Assembly (NCBI RefSeq): GCF_947258925.1
Contig: NZ_CAMYKG010000004.1
Span: 121,273-185,272, forward strand
Reading direction: 5' to 3'
Origin: an uncultured Eudoraea sp.
GTDB lineage: Bacteria; Bacteroidota; Bacteroidia; Flavobacteriales; Flavobacteriaceae
DNA length: 64,000 nt
The notes under the pieces are model-generated. The model ran no database searches. It worked only from the letters and a program-made list of their open reading frames with translations, and was not told the origin of the DNA. The position numbers and the translations under genes are program-made. Within the stretch, counting starts at the first letter, position 1, and each line of letters begins with the position of its first letter. Of the stretch, positions 45,021-54,941 are shown in pieces.

Positions 45021-45897
45021 GATGAATACAGGAAATTTAAAATATCAATTTGCCAGACTCAGTATAGCCGAAAAATTAATTGCGGTTAATGTAGCTATTT
45101 TTATTGTAAACGGATTATTTACTTTTTTAATGGGGATGCCTTCCAATGCAATAATGAGCTGGTTTGAGTTACCTAAAGATTTTATCGATTTCATATCTCA
45201 ACCATGGTCGCTGGTTACGTATTCTTTTTTTCATGGCAGTATTTGGCACCTGTTTTGGAATATGATAATGCTTTATTTCTCCGGAAGAATTTTCCTGAAT
45301 CTTTTTGGACCAAAAAGATTTATTAATGTTTATTTTTTGGGGGTGATTCTGGGGGGATTGATATTTTTGCTAAGCTATAATGTATTTCCCGCACTCCTAT
45401 CTGCAAATACTGCCCTTATCGGGGCATCTGCCGGTGTTACTGCAGTACTCATTTTCGTATGTACCTATATTCCTAATCAGGAAGTAAGGCTCTTTGTTTT
45501 TAATGTTAAGTTATGGTATATAGGGGCTTTCTTTGTTTTGATAGATTTAATTCAGATTCCAACCGGTGGAAATGCGGGTGGGCATCTTGCTCATTTGGGT
45601 GGTGCATTTTTAGGATATGTATATGCCCGGCAGCTTATAAATGGCAGGGATATTGGTGAAGGGTTTTCCAAGACGTTAGATAGTTTCGAAGGGATTTTTA
45701 AAAAGAAAAAGAAGAAAGCTCCTTTAAAAACAGTATATCGTCGTGCAAAAGGAAATAGCGCTTCAAATGTAAACTACGACAGGGAAAATAAACAACGTAA
45801 GATTGATGCCATTTTAGACAAAATAAGTAAATCGGGCTATGAAAGTCTCTCCAAATCGGAAAAAGATTTTTTATTTAAGGCAGGTAAGGAGGACTAG
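45001..45897 (+). CDS. Rhomboid intramembrane serine protease, copy 2
   Basis: 298 residues with about six membrane helices and a charged C-terminal tail (about 225-298, K-rich). Catalytic residues: S143 in G-A-S-A (the final glycine of GxSG is alanine) and H198 in G-G-H-L-A-H-L-G-G. The frame overlaps its neighbour by 20 bp; the in-frame ATG at 45022, preceded by AGG, would remove that overlap and is a good alternative start. It is a paralogue of the preceding gene but diverged. Confidence 0.9.
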   Translation: MKIDGIRMNTGNLKYQFARLSIAEKLIAVNVAIFIVNGLFTFLMGMPSNAIMSWFELPKDFIDFISQPWSLVTYSFFHGSIWHLFWNMIMLYFSGRIFLNLFGPKRFINVYFLGVILGGLIFLLSYNVFPALLSANTALIGASAGVTAVLIFVCTYIPNQEVRLFVFNVKLWYIGAFFVLIDLIQIPTGGNAGGHLAHLGGAFLGYVYARQLINGRDIGEGFSKTLDSFEGIFKKKKKKAPLKTVYRRAKGNSASNVNYDRENKQRKIDAILDKISKSGYESLSKSEKDFLFKAGKED

Positions 45898-45900
45898 ACT

Positions 45901-46911
45901 GTGAAGGGATTATCAGTTTTTGATAAAATAGTTTTTCTCCTCAATATTGTATTAGGCTTACTACTTTTGGTTTGCTGTCTGATTCCATATGTGCAGGTAA
46001 AGACATTTCCACTGTTATCTTTTTTAGGTCTTATTGTCCCTACTATATTTATGGCAAATATTCCATTCTTGCTTTATTGGGGTATACGTAAAAAAAAACT
46101 GTTCTTCCTTTCATTTTTTGCCCTGCTTGTTTCTTATTTCATTTTTGGCCCTTTTTACAGATTTGGTTCTTCCAAAGACTCTTTTGAAGAAGGATTGAAA
46201 ATTATGACCTATAACACAAGAGATTTTAATTTTAAAGGCCGGTCAAATACTAAACTAACAGGTCATAAAATCATCGATTTTGTAAATCAAAATGATCCCG
46301 ATATAGTTTGTTTTCAGGAATCGAATAGTTTAGCGCGAAGGCAGTTAGATAATTATCCGTTTAAATATGTAACCCCGTTAACCTCCAATAAAAGCAGGCA
46401 GGCAATTTTTTCAAAATATCCCATTGTTGGTAAAGGTTCTCTGGAATTCCCAGAGACTGCCAATAATGGTATTTATGCAGATGTTGTCTATAAAGGTGAT
46501 ACCATTAGAATCTATAACCTTCATTTTCAGTCTTTTCAAATAATTCCTTCCAGGGTGCGCAGTATAAAACGTGTTGCTCATGCTTACAGAAAAATGAAAA
46601 CTACTTTCATAAAACAAGAAGAACAGGCCAATATTTTTGATAAACACCGGAAAAATTCCCCTTACAAGTATATAGTCTGTGCCGACTTAAATAACACCTC
46701 ATTTTCTCATGTTTACCGCTTTGTTAAAGAGGAATCAAAGGATACTTTTGAACAGAAAGGGCATGGTTTTGGTAAAACGTTTGACTTAAAATTTATTCCC
46801 TTTCGAATTGACTTCGTATTTGTAGATGAAAGTATGCAAGTATCGACCCATCAAAATTTTGAAATCAACCTGTCTGATCATTACCCTTTACTTACTTTAA
46901 TTCGCTTCTGA
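45901..46911 (+). CDS. EEP-family (endonuclease/exonuclease/phosphatase) protein, membrane-anchored
   Basis: 336 residues, GTG start at 45901. Three hydrophobic segments occupy residues about 10-32, 38-58 and 65-88, and the rest is an EEP-fold domain: the L-K-I-M-T-Y-N-T-R-D motif, D-I-V-C-F-Q-E-S near 140, a D-L-N-N catalytic block, F-R-I-D-F-V-F-V and the closing S-D-H-Y-P-L. The active-site D, N and H are present, so it is probably a metal-dependent phosphodiesterase. It ends converging with, and overlapping by 15 bp, the DUF6122 gene. Confidence 0.85.
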   Translation: MKGLSVFDKIVFLLNIVLGLLLLVCCLIPYVQVKTFPLLSFLGLIVPTIFMANIPFLLYWGIRKKKLFFLSFFALLVSYFIFGPFYRFGSSKDSFEEGLKIMTYNTRDFNFKGRSNTKLTGHKIIDFVNQNDPDIVCFQESNSLARRQLDNYPFKYVTPLTSNKSRQAIFSKYPIVGKGSLEFPETANNGIYADVVYKGDTIRIYNLHFQSFQIIPSRVRSIKRVAHAYRKMKTTFIKQEEQANIFDKHRKNSPYKYIVCADLNNTSFSHVYRFVKEESKDTFEQKGHGFGKTFDLKFIPFRIDFVFVDESMQVSTHQNFEINLSDHYPLLTLIRF

Positions 46912-47220
46912 CAGCAGGAAATAGCAATCAAGCATATCTGCAAATATATGTATGAGCAGGGCCAGTCCGAGAATCCTCGTCTTTTTAAAAATAAACAATA
47001 AACCATATAACCCGATTGCCCAATAAGAGTGAAGAGGATGAAAATTAATACTACATCTGTCCGGGTCAAAGATTGGGGTTGCAATAAAATGATCTAAATC
47101 AATTAAAATTCCAGCAAGTAAAATTAAAATTATCCAAATCCTATTGTCTTTAAAAAATACCAGACCTATTAAAACAGGAACTAAAAAATGAACACCGTAA
47201 TGAAGAAGAAATCTAAGCAT
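46897..47220 (-). CDS. DUF6122 membrane protein
   Basis: 107 residues, four predicted membrane segments, with the DUF6122 core I-L-I-D-L-D-H-F near 39-46 and an R-C-S-I-N-F-H-P-L-H-S segment near 55-65 (histidine- and aspartate-rich, possibly metal binding). It is the last gene of the parA-led run and its stop overlaps the convergent EEP gene by 15 bp. Function unknown. Confidence 0.82.
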   Translation of the reverse strand: MLRFLLHYGVHFLVPVLIGLVFFKDNRIWIILILLAGILIDLDHFIATPIFDPDRCSINFHPLHSYWAIGLYGLLFIFKKTRILGLALLIHIFADMLDCYFLLSEAN

Positions 47221-47845
47221 TTAGAAAATCAAGGTTTTGAGTCATTAGATAATCAATACTGGCAGTACCTTCATTAAATAATAAATCCAGGACACTGCAA
47301 TTTTCTATAAAACCATGCCTTTCTTTAAAAACCTGCATGTATAATTTTTGCTTTATACCAACCGATTTTTTAGCATCTACCAAATATCTTGCGTCACGAA
47401 CTTGCTGTGGCTGTAACTCATAAACTTTAGAGTAGCCGGCATTCAAATTAAATTGGAGACAATCGGCTATAATTTCAATTGTTTTAAGATTAAAGTCCAA
47501 AAGATAATCATACTTCCGCATAAAGAGTGGTTCCAGATCGTCTTCATAATATTCGAAAAAAGGAGATGTCCTATAGGCGGTTTGAAGTGTCCTCCAATGC
47601 TGTCGCTGCCATTTATAATCATTTTCCAATCTTACATCTTTGTATTTCTGCCTGCCTTGGAGGCCTCCTACATGTTTGATAGGAATATTTAACATAAATC
47701 TGCCCTGATCTGTACATATGTAGGCCCTGTTACGATAGGTTTGTTTTTGATAGTTATCGCAGACTTCCCAGATAACATTATGCTGTACAATAGTTGCATA
47801 TGTGATAATATTAGGGAAGTAAGTAGGATGGAGTAGCAGATCCAT
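47213..47845 (-). CDS. WbqC family protein
   Basis: 210 residues of the WbqC-like family: the opening H-P-T-Y-F-P-N near 6-12, N-R-A-Y-I near 39-43, and the W-R-T-L-Q-T-A-Y-R-T-S-P-F-F motif near 83-96 are characteristic. Members occur near LPS/O-antigen genes and a glycine- or acyl-transfer role has been proposed, not established here. It overlaps DUF6122 by 8 bp and follows lepB by 36 bp. Confidence 0.88.
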   Translation of the reverse strand: MDLLLHPTYFPNIITYATIVQHNVIWEVCDNYQKQTYRNRAYICTDQGRFMLNIPIKHVGGLQGRQKYKDVRLENDYKWQRQHWRTLQTAYRTSPFFEYYEDDLEPLFMRKYDYLLDFNLKTIEIIADCLQFNLNAGYSKVYELQPQQVRDARYLVDAKKSVGIKQKLYMQVFKERHGFIENCSVLDLLFNEGTASIDYLMTQNLDFLNA

Positions 47846-47881
47846 AGCGTATTGTTTTTAATCCATCCAATAAAGTAATAT

Positions 47882-49585
47882 TTACTTCTTAATTTTTTTC
47901 CTGCGTTTCCAAAAGTAATCAAAAAGGAACCCAGCCGCTAAAACAATAAGGAAATGCTTAAAATATGACCGGGGCTCGCCATCACCTCCAACAGTTGTAA
48001 AAATCCTGTCCCATCTGGGTCTCCATTGGCTAATTCCCTTATTAAAATTATCAAAACTTAGCCAGATAAAAATAGGTTTACCTACAATATGGTTGGAAGG
48101 TACATATCCCCAACTACGGCTGTCTTCAGAGTGATCTCTGTTATCGCCCATCATCCAATAGTAATCCTGCTTGAATGTATAGGTATCAGTAACCTGTCCA
48201 TTTATACTTATCTGATTGCCTGAAACACCAATGGTATTTCCTTCGTAGTCTCGAATTATCTTCTTGTAAAGTGGCAGTACTTCCGGTGTTAAACCAATAG
48301 TTGCCCCTTTTTCAGGAATGTATATAGAACCGAAGTTATCGTTATTCCAGGGATAGTTGGGATCATTGGGAAATATATTATAACCTTTTACCCCGTTTGG
48401 TTCTATTATTTTTACAACAGAATCAATATCCGGATTGTTTCTCAAATCATTCACCATTTCATCTGTCAGGGTAACCGTTCGTTGTCGGCCGGTTTCTTCC
48501 CTTAAAGACAGGCCTGCCTGTCTTATAACTTTTGGCGGAATACCATCTGAATCCGTTATTAACTCTATTTCTCCTTTGGCATTCTGTCCCCCGGCCACAA
48601 GGTATTTGTTTACTGCATTAAACTGATTTTGGTTTAGCGGTGCCGACAAGTATTTTCTGGTAAATTCATCAATTCCCAAACTGATCAATAATCTTGAGGA
48701 TACCCCTTTTTGAGCATATACATTATAATCAAATTGAGGTTTTGCCCTGTCTGAAAGCTCTAATAATTCGCCATTTATATACACCAAACCATCAATTATT
48801 GATAGTGAATCACCCGGGGTTCCCACACAGCGTTTTACATAGTTCGATTTTTTATCAATGGGTTTTTTTACTCCTTTTTCCTTCTTGAAAAAGACGCGAA
48901 CCGTATCTGCCGGCCAACTAAAAACGACGATATCATTTTTCTTAACCTTTTCAAACCCTGGTAATCTGAAATATGGGAGTTGCGGTTTTTTAAGATAAGA
49001 TCTGATTCCTATTCCAGGAATTGTATCATGAACCATCGGAGCTGCTACCGTGGTCATTGGCAGACGTGCTCCATAATGAAATTTACTCACAAAAAGAAGG
49101 TCTCCCACCCTAAGTGTACGTTCCAGGGAACCTGTTGGAATTACATAAGGTTGTATAAAATAAGTATGAACCAGTGTAGCGGCAACAACGGCAAATACAA
49201 TAGAACTTACCCATTCTCCTGATCCACTTTTTGGATGCAAACTTCTGTCCTCGATATATGTCACATCTTCGGCATAGTTTAAATAGTATATATATAAACC
49301 AAGCGTAAGGATAACCAACCAAGTATCAAGAAGGCTGTTTTTACCAAAACTTCTAATTGTCTCAACCCATATTACAGGAAACATGAGAAGATTTATTATG
49401 GGAATAAAAAGAAGTATTACCCACCATGTAGGCCTTTTTATAATTCGCATTAAAACAATGCCATTATAGATTGGAATAGCTGCCTCCCAGGGTTTTCTAC
49501 CCGCTTTGATATAAAGTTTCCAAGTCCCCAAAAAATGAATGACTTGTATTATTAAAATAAAGATGATCCAATTTGTACTGTTCAT
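47882..49585 (-). CDS. lepB: Signal peptidase I
   Basis: Removes signal peptides on the periplasmic side of the inner membrane. It is long (567 residues, typical of Bacteroidota) with three to four N-terminal membrane segments before residue 145. The catalytic serine is S153 (T-G-S-L-E-R-T-L), the general-base lysine K251 (Y-V-K-R), and the closing motif G-D-N-R-D-H-S-E-D-S-R is at 480-490. An approximately 200-residue insert separates lysine and closing motif. It follows dapB by 51 bp in the conserved parA run. Confidence 0.94.
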   Translation of the reverse strand: MNSTNWIIFILIIQVIHFLGTWKLYIKAGRKPWEAAIPIYNGIVLMRIIKRPTWWVILLFIPIINLLMFPVIWVETIRSFGKNSLLDTWLVILTLGLYIYYLNYAEDVTYIEDRSLHPKSGSGEWVSSIVFAVVAATLVHTYFIQPYVIPTGSLERTLRVGDLLFVSKFHYGARLPMTTVAAPMVHDTIPGIGIRSYLKKPQLPYFRLPGFEKVKKNDIVVFSWPADTVRVFFKKEKGVKKPIDKKSNYVKRCVGTPGDSLSIIDGLVYINGELLELSDRAKPQFDYNVYAQKGVSSRLLISLGIDEFTRKYLSAPLNQNQFNAVNKYLVAGGQNAKGEIELITDSDGIPPKVIRQAGLSLREETGRQRTVTLTDEMVNDLRNNPDIDSVVKIIEPNGVKGYNIFPNDPNYPWNNDNFGSIYIPEKGATIGLTPEVLPLYKKIIRDYEGNTIGVSGNQISINGQVTDTYTFKQDYYWMMGDNRDHSEDSRSWGYVPSNHIVGKPIFIWLSFDNFNKGISQWRPRWDRIFTTVGGDGEPRSYFKHFLIVLAAGFLFDYFWKRRKKIKK

Positions 49586-49636
49586 AAGCTCAAAATACTT
49601 TTTTTAGACGTTGCCTTTTATGATCTGTTACCAAAA

Positions 49637-50338
49637 TTAACCAAGCTTTAACACATCCTTCATTGTAAAGACCCCATTTTTTCTAACTAACCATTCAGCA
49701 GCAACAACTGCACCTAAAGCAAAACCTTCCCTACTAAATGCTTTGTGTTTTATACTAATTTGGTCTACCTCATTTTCATACGCAACGATGTGCGTTCCGT
49801 ACTCATCTGCAATTCTTTTGGAAGTTATTGGGATATTTCGTTCCGATGATTTTTCCAATTCCCAGCCCTCATATGAAGAATCCTTAATTATATCCTCAGC
49901 AAGTGTAATGGCTGTTCCACTTGGGGCATCAAGTTTTTCCAGATGATGGGTTTCTTCGATCGAAACTTCATATTGCGGCAAATTAGTCATCATTCTGGCT
50001 AAATAACGGTTCATCTCAAAGAACAAATTAACTCCCAGGCTAAAATTGGAGGCGTAAATAAAAGCTCCATTTTTCTGTTTGCACAGAGAAATGGCCTTTT
50101 CATAATCCTTAAGCCATCCGGTAGTCCCAGACACAATAGGGACATTATGATTAAGGCAACTTTCAATGTTCTTGTAAGCGGTCTCCGGACTGCTAAAATC
50201 TATGGCTATATCCATAGCACTATAATCTACTTCTTTGGTTTCTAAATCTACTTTGGAAACAATGATATGATTTCTTTGAAGTGCAATTTTTTCAATCATC
50301 TTGCCCATTTTTCCATAACCGAATATTCCGATATTCAT
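49637..50338 (-). CDS. dapB: 4-hydroxy-tetrahydrodipicolinate reductase
   Basis: NAD(P)H-dependent step of lysine/diaminopimelate synthesis. The Rossmann motif G-Y-G-K-M-G-K is near residues 7-13, V-S-G-T-T-G-W near 73-79 and the catalytic E-x-H-H-L-E-K-L-D-A-P-S-G-T-A motif near 129-143. 233 residues, a little shorter than E. coli DapB. 3 bp from the DUF5683 gene; dapD lies at the other end of the window. Confidence 0.95.
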   Translation of the reverse strand: MNIGIFGYGKMGKMIEKIALQRNHIIVSKVDLETKEVDYSAMDIAIDFSSPETAYKNIESCLNHNVPIVSGTTGWLKDYEKAISLCKQKNGAFIYASNFSLGVNLFFEMNRYLARMMTNLPQYEVSIEETHHLEKLDAPSGTAITLAEDIIKDSSYEGWELEKSSERNIPITSKRIADEYGTHIVAYENEVDQISIKHKAFSREGFALGAVVAAEWLVRKNGVFTMKDVLKLG

Positions 50339-50341
50339 AAA

Positions 50342-50986
50342 TTAGAATTTTATAGTTATTGCGACCCCATAGTTAGGATCTGAACTGATTGGGTTGTATT
50401 CCAGATATGGAGTAATATCCAAAGCCAGATCATCATCAACATTGAATTGTTTCAAATGGGCATCAACATTGGCATCTATGATATTTAATGCATATAATCC
50501 AAGGGTAATAAATAAAGCAAGATCCCTATCTCTTTGATAACGCTCCTGTCCATCCTGCAGGGCTTCGTCAGATAAGTCAGGGGAGCCGGGAACTATCCCG
50601 GACCCATTTACGTCATAGAATTCATCATCTGTAAAACCAGCTTTTCTCCTTTTAAACGCAGTTCTGAAACGATCATATAAATCATCATTATATGTGTAGG
50701 CATAAATACCCAATCCGAGCGCACCAATTACAATCGGAATTTTCCAATAGCGTTTGTTATAGGCCTGGCCCAAACCGGGCAGTATGGCAGAATAAAATGC
50801 GGCTTTACTGGGAGCTAAAGGATTTATTCGCTTCTTTTTCTTTTTTACTTTGCCTTCAACAACAACTTTTTGTTCTTGCGTATCTACACTCACAGAATCC
50901 GCGGGACTTTCATTTGTCCCCTCCTGTGCAAAGGATAAAAGTACAGGGAATAAAAGCAAGATATAAAAAACAAGGTTTTTACTCAC
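50342..50986 (-). CDS. DUF5683 membrane-associated protein
   Basis: 214 residues with a signal peptide (1-21). The core (about 50-140) contains the P-S-K-A-A-F-Y-S-A-I-L-P-G-L-G-Q-A-Y-N motif followed by a membrane helix and an L-A-L-F-I-T-L-G-L-Y segment with a second helix; the C-terminal part is beta-rich. Conserved in the parB-dapB interval of Bacteroidota, function unknown. Its start overlaps parB by 8 bp. Confidence 0.85.
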   Translation of the reverse strand: MSKNLVFYILLLFPVLLSFAQEGTNESPADSVSVDTQEQKVVVEGKVKKKKKRINPLAPSKAAFYSAILPGLGQAYNKRYWKIPIVIGALGLGIYAYTYNDDLYDRFRTAFKRRKAGFTDDEFYDVNGSGIVPGSPDLSDEALQDGQERYQRDRDLALFITLGLYALNIIDANVDAHLKQFNVDDDLALDITPYLEYNPISSDPNYGVAITIKF

Positions 50987-51881
50987 CTGTGATTAGTTTT
51001 TTCAATCGCTGAAAATCTTCTTCTGAATGGAAGGGAATACTTATCTTACCTTTACCTGTTTCCTTAGAATTGACAACAATATTTGCAGAAAGGTATTCTT
51101 TAAGATGTTTTGTGCCACTTCTTATAATTTCTGATTTTAACGAGGACCTGTTTGAAGATATTTTTTGAGTTGGTCCCTCATGGTATTGCTTTACAAGTTG
51201 CTCCGTTTCCCGAACAGACAAGTTGTTTTTGACAATTTTTTCATAGAGGTTAATTTGATCCTCTTTTTTTGCAATATTTACAAGAGAGCGGCCATGTCCC
51301 ATAGAGATAAAACCGTCTCGCATCCCGGTTTGAATAATGGGATCCAGCTTTAATAAGCGCAGGTAATTGGCGATGGTAGATCTTTTTTTACCCACGCGCT
51401 CACTTAACTTTTCCTGGGTTAAGCCAATTTCATCTATGAGGCGTTTATAAGAAAGGGCAATTTCAATTGGATCCAGATCCTTCCGTTGAATATTTTCCAC
51501 AAGGGCCATTTCCAGGGATTCCTGATCATTGGCTATCCTGATATATGCCGGAATAGTTTTTAGTCCAATTAATTTAGAAGCCCTGAACCTTCGTTCTCCG
51601 GATACCAATTGAAACTTATTGAATTCTGATTTTCTTACAGTGATAGGCTGAATAACGCCTAATTCATTAATAGATGAAGCCAGTTCCTGAAGACTTTCAT
51701 CGTCGAAATGGGATCGGGGTTGAAAAGGATTTACATCAATGGTATCAATATCCAGCTCTACGATATTACCAACAACTTTATCCGCATTTCTATCCGATAC
51801 CGAATTAATATCATTTTCCGGGTCTTTAAGCAATGCAGAAAGCCCTCTGCCTAAAGCCTGTTTCCTCGTTGCTTTCGCCAT
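50979..51881 (-). CDS. parB: Chromosome-partitioning protein ParB
   Basis: DNA-binding CTPase that loads at parS sites to segregate the chromosome. Residues 1-30 form the ParA-interacting basic tail (G-R-G-L-S-A-L-L near 11-18), the CTP-binding motif G-E-R-R-F-R is at 95-100, and the helix-turn-helix segment T-Q-E-K-L-S-E-R-V-G-K-K-R-S-T-I lies near 155-170, with a C-terminal dimerisation region. I saw no parS-like palindrome in the region. Its start overlaps parA by one base (51881). Confidence 0.95.
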   Translation of the reverse strand: MAKATRKQALGRGLSALLKDPENDINSVSDRNADKVVGNIVELDIDTIDVNPFQPRSHFDDESLQELASSINELGVIQPITVRKSEFNKFQLVSGERRFRASKLIGLKTIPAYIRIANDQESLEMALVENIQRKDLDPIEIALSYKRLIDEIGLTQEKLSERVGKKRSTIANYLRLLKLDPIIQTGMRDGFISMGHGRSLVNIAKKEDQINLYEKIVKNNLSVRETEQLVKQYHEGPTQKISSNRSSLKSEIIRSGTKHLKEYLSANIVVNSKETGKGKISIPFHSEEDFQRLKKLITGE

Positions 51882-52654
51882 TATACCTTTTCTCTATTTT
51901 TTTTCAATAGTTCATTGGCCATATTCAGGTAATTGGTCGCACCTTTACTACTTGCATCATATTTAATAATGCTTTCTCCATAACTAGGAGCCTCTCCCAG
52001 CCGTACATTGCGCTGGATAATGGTATCAAAAACCATATCTGAAAAATGTTTTCTAACTTCTTCCACAACCTGATTGGAAAGCCGTAATCTGGAATCATAC
52101 ATTGTAAGTAACATCCCTTCAATATCCAATTCAGGATTATGAATTCTCTGTACGCTCTTTATGGTATTTAATAATTTCCCAAGTCCTTCAAGAGCAAAGT
52201 ATTCACATTGTATTGGAATAATTACAGAGTCGGCCGCAGTTAATGCATTGAGTGTAAGCAGGCCTAAAGAAGGTGCACAGTCGATAAGAATATAATCATA
52301 TAATGCCTTTAGATCTCTAATGGCTTGTTTCAACATGTATTCCCTTTGATCTTTATCTACCAATTCTATTTCAATGGCGACAAGGTCTATGTGAGAAGGA
52401 ATAAGATCTACATTAGGAGATGAGGTCTGAATGATTGTCTCCCCGGCAGTTCTGGTATGTTCTAATAACTGGTAAGTACCAATTTGAATTTCATCAACAT
52501 TAATGCCTAAACCAGAAGTTGCATTGGCTTGGGGGTCTGCATCAATTACTAATACCTTTTTTTCAAGTACACCCAGCGAGGCAGCCAGGTTTACTGTGGT
52601 AGTGGTTTTACCAACCCCACCCTTTTGGTTTGCGATAGCAATAATTTTGCCCAT
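51881..52654 (-). CDS. parA: Chromosome-partitioning ATPase ParA
   Basis: Walker-type ATPase partner of ParB. The deviant Walker A motif K-G-G-V-G-K-T-T lies at residues 11-18, with the second lysine and the D-C-A-P-S-L-G-L-L Walker B segment near 125-133. 257 residues. It is the first gene of the conserved run parA-parB-DUF5683-dapB-lepB-WbqC-DUF6122; the minus strand carries TATTTTTA (one base off TAnnTTTG) about 20 nt upstream of the ATG. Confidence 0.96.
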   Translation of the reverse strand: MGKIIAIANQKGGVGKTTTTVNLAASLGVLEKKVLVIDADPQANATSGLGINVDEIQIGTYQLLEHTRTAGETIIQTSSPNVDLIPSHIDLVAIEIELVDKDQREYMLKQAIRDLKALYDYILIDCAPSLGLLTLNALTAADSVIIPIQCEYFALEGLGKLLNTIKSVQRIHNPELDIEGMLLTMYDSRLRLSNQVVEEVRKHFSDMVFDTIIQRNVRLGEAPSYGESIIKYDASSKGATNYLNMANELLKKNREKV

Positions 52655-52790
52655 AATCGAAGTAAGTTAGGGGTTAAAAATACAATTATTTGTAATGCCA
52701 AAAAATGTATTTTGTTAACACAAAGTGAATAACTCAGGCAAAACTGTTAAAGTTAAGTGATTAGCGAATAGACAGGGAAGGACAATCCGA

Positions 52791-54941
52791 CTAATCAATC
52801 AAAATTTCAAGTATTTGGAGAGCTGCATCGCTTATTTTGGTTCCGGGCCCAAATACAGCCGCGGCGCCTGCATCAAATAAGTATTCATAATCCTGTTTGG
52901 GAATTACACCTCCTACTATTACCATGATATCCTCCCGGCCATATTTTTTTAATTCTTCCAATACCTGGGGCACCAGTGTTTTATGCCCTGCAGCCAAAGA
53001 AGAAACACCAAGAATATGGACATCATTTTCTACAGCTTGTTTCGCTGCCTCAGCAGGAGTTTGGAATAAGGGCCCGATATCAACATCAAAACCAAGGTCA
53101 GCGTAGCCTGTAGCGACTACCTTGGCGCCACGATCATGGCCGTCCTGTCCCATTTTTGCAATCATAATACGAGGCCTTCTACCCTCTTTTTCGGCAAATT
53201 TATCAGCCATTTCCCTGGCTTTATTAAAACTTTGGTCGTCCTTAATCTCTTTTGCGTACACTCCTGTAAATGATTGAATTTTTGCTTTATATCTCCCGAA
53301 AGCAACTTCAAGGGCATCACTAATCTCACCCAGAGTAGCCTTAGCACGCGCTGCTTCTATCGCTAAAGCTAATAAATTGCTTTCACCTTGCATAGACTTC
53401 GACGTAGATTTAGCCTTCGCAGCCTGTGTTAATTTTTTGAGGATAAGGGATACTTCCTTATTGTCTCTTTCCTTTTTTATTTTAACTAAGCGTTCTATTT
53501 GTTGTCTGCGTACTTCGGCATTGTCTACTTCCAGGATTTGCAATTCCTCTTCCTTATCTAATTGAAATTTGTTAACCCCTACAATAATATCCTGGCCACT
53601 ATCTATGCGAGCCTGTTTTTTGGCTGCAGCCTGTTCAATACGCATTTTTGGTATACCGGCTTCAATGGCTTTAGTCATTCCACCATGCTCTTCCACCTCC
53701 TGAATAAGGTCCCAGGCTTTTTCTGCCAATTCATTTGTCAAATATTCTACATAATAACTGCCGGCCCAGGGATCCACTGTTTTTGTAATTTTTGTTTCTT
53801 CCTGAAGATAGATCTGTGTATTTCTGGCAATACGTGCAGAAAAATCCGTTGGTAAAGCTATTGCCTCATCCAAGGCGTTAGTATGCAAGCTTTGAGTGCC
53901 ACCAAAAGCCGCTGCCGATGCTTCAATAACAGTTCTTGCCACATTGTTGAAAGGATCTTGCTCTGTAAGACTCCAGCCACTGGTCTGACAATGTGTTCTT
54001 AGGGCAAGTGATTTTGGATTTTTAGGTTCAAATTGTTTGACAAGTTTGGCCCAAAGCATTCTACCTGCTCTCATTTTGGCAATTTCCATAAAATGGTTCA
54101 TTCCTATAGCCCAGAAAAAGGAGAGCCTTGGTGCAAAATGATCAATTTCAAGTCCAGCTTTTAAACCAGTCCTGATATATTCAAGTCCATCAGCCAAAGT
54201 ATAGGCAAGTTCAATATCTGCAGTAGCCCCGGCCTCCTGCATATGATAGCCCGAAATACTAATGCTGTTAAATTTGGGCATATTTTTACTTGTGAATTCA
54301 AAAATATCTGCAATAATATTCATTGACGGAGTAGGGGGGTAAATGTAGGTGTTTCTTACCATGAACTCTTTCAGGATATCGTTTTGAATGGTTCCGGCCA
54401 GTTGTTCAGGCGGGACTCCCTGTTCCTCGGCAGCGACGATATAGAAAGCCATAATGGGAAGCACAGCACCATTCATGGTCATGGATACGGACATTTTATC
54501 TAAGGGAATACCGTCAAATAAAATCTTCATGTCCTCAACAGAATCGATAGCTACTCCCGCTTTACCAACATCGCCAACAACGCGTTCATGGTCGCTGTCA
54601 TAGCCTCTGTGAGTTGGCAGATCAAAAGCTACAGAAAGTCCTTTTTGACCGGCAGCCAGATTGCGCCTGTAGAAAGCATTGCTTTCATGTGCAGTTGAGA
54701 AACCGGCATACTGCCTTATCGTCCATGGTCTTCTTACGTACATGGTAGAGTAGGGACCTCTTAAATTTGGAGCTATCCCGGCGGCAAAATCGAGATGTAC
54801 AAAATCTTTGATGTCCTTCTCAGAGAATGATGACTTAATAGTAATATCCTCGGCAGTAATAAAATCCGATATTGTTAATTCTTCTTTCCCATTAGAATTA
54901 AATGGCTTTAACCTTAAGTGCTGTAATTCCTTTCTACTCAT
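52791..54941 (-). CDS. mutB: Methylmalonyl-CoA mutase, large (catalytic) subunit
   Basis: Adenosylcobalamin-dependent conversion of (R)-methylmalonyl-CoA to succinyl-CoA. The ATG at 54941 gives 716 residues, matching the usual opening (S-R-K-E-L-Q-H-L-R); the frame also allows a start 7 codons earlier. Residues to about 550 form the substrate TIM barrel ([16 protein letters not shown] motif near 68-83), and the cobalamin-binding domain is at about 585-716 with the D-G-H-D-R-G motif (base-off ligand H) near 597-602. It overlaps mutA's stop by 8 bp. Confidence 0.95.
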   Translation of the reverse strand: MSRKELQHLRLKPFNSNGKEELTISDFITAEDITIKSSFSEKDIKDFVHLDFAAGIAPNLRGPYSTMYVRRPWTIRQYAGFSTAHESNAFYRRNLAAGQKGLSVAFDLPTHRGYDSDHERVVGDVGKAGVAIDSVEDMKILFDGIPLDKMSVSMTMNGAVLPIMAFYIVAAEEQGVPPEQLAGTIQNDILKEFMVRNTYIYPPTPSMNIIADIFEFTSKNMPKFNSISISGYHMQEAGATADIELAYTLADGLEYIRTGLKAGLEIDHFAPRLSFFWAIGMNHFMEIAKMRAGRMLWAKLVKQFEPKNPKSLALRTHCQTSGWSLTEQDPFNNVARTVIEASAAAFGGTQSLHTNALDEAIALPTDFSARIARNTQIYLQEETKITKTVDPWAGSYYVEYLTNELAEKAWDLIQEVEEHGGMTKAIEAGIPKMRIEQAAAKKQARIDSGQDIIVGVNKFQLDKEEELQILEVDNAEVRRQQIERLVKIKKERDNKEVSLILKKLTQAAKAKSTSKSMQGESNLLALAIEAARAKATLGEISDALEVAFGRYKAKIQSFTGVYAKEIKDDQSFNKAREMADKFAEKEGRRPRIMIAKMGQDGHDRGAKVVATGYADLGFDVDIGPLFQTPAEAAKQAVENDVHILGVSSLAAGHKTLVPQVLEELKKYGREDIMVIVGGVIPKQDYEYLFDAGAAAVFGPGTKISDAALQILEILID

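Noticed and set aside
52655..52790. parS or origin near parA
   Set aside because: Only a 5-bp inverted repeat (TTTGT/ACAAA) is visible; no parS-like palindrome, no DnaA boxes or dnaA gene.
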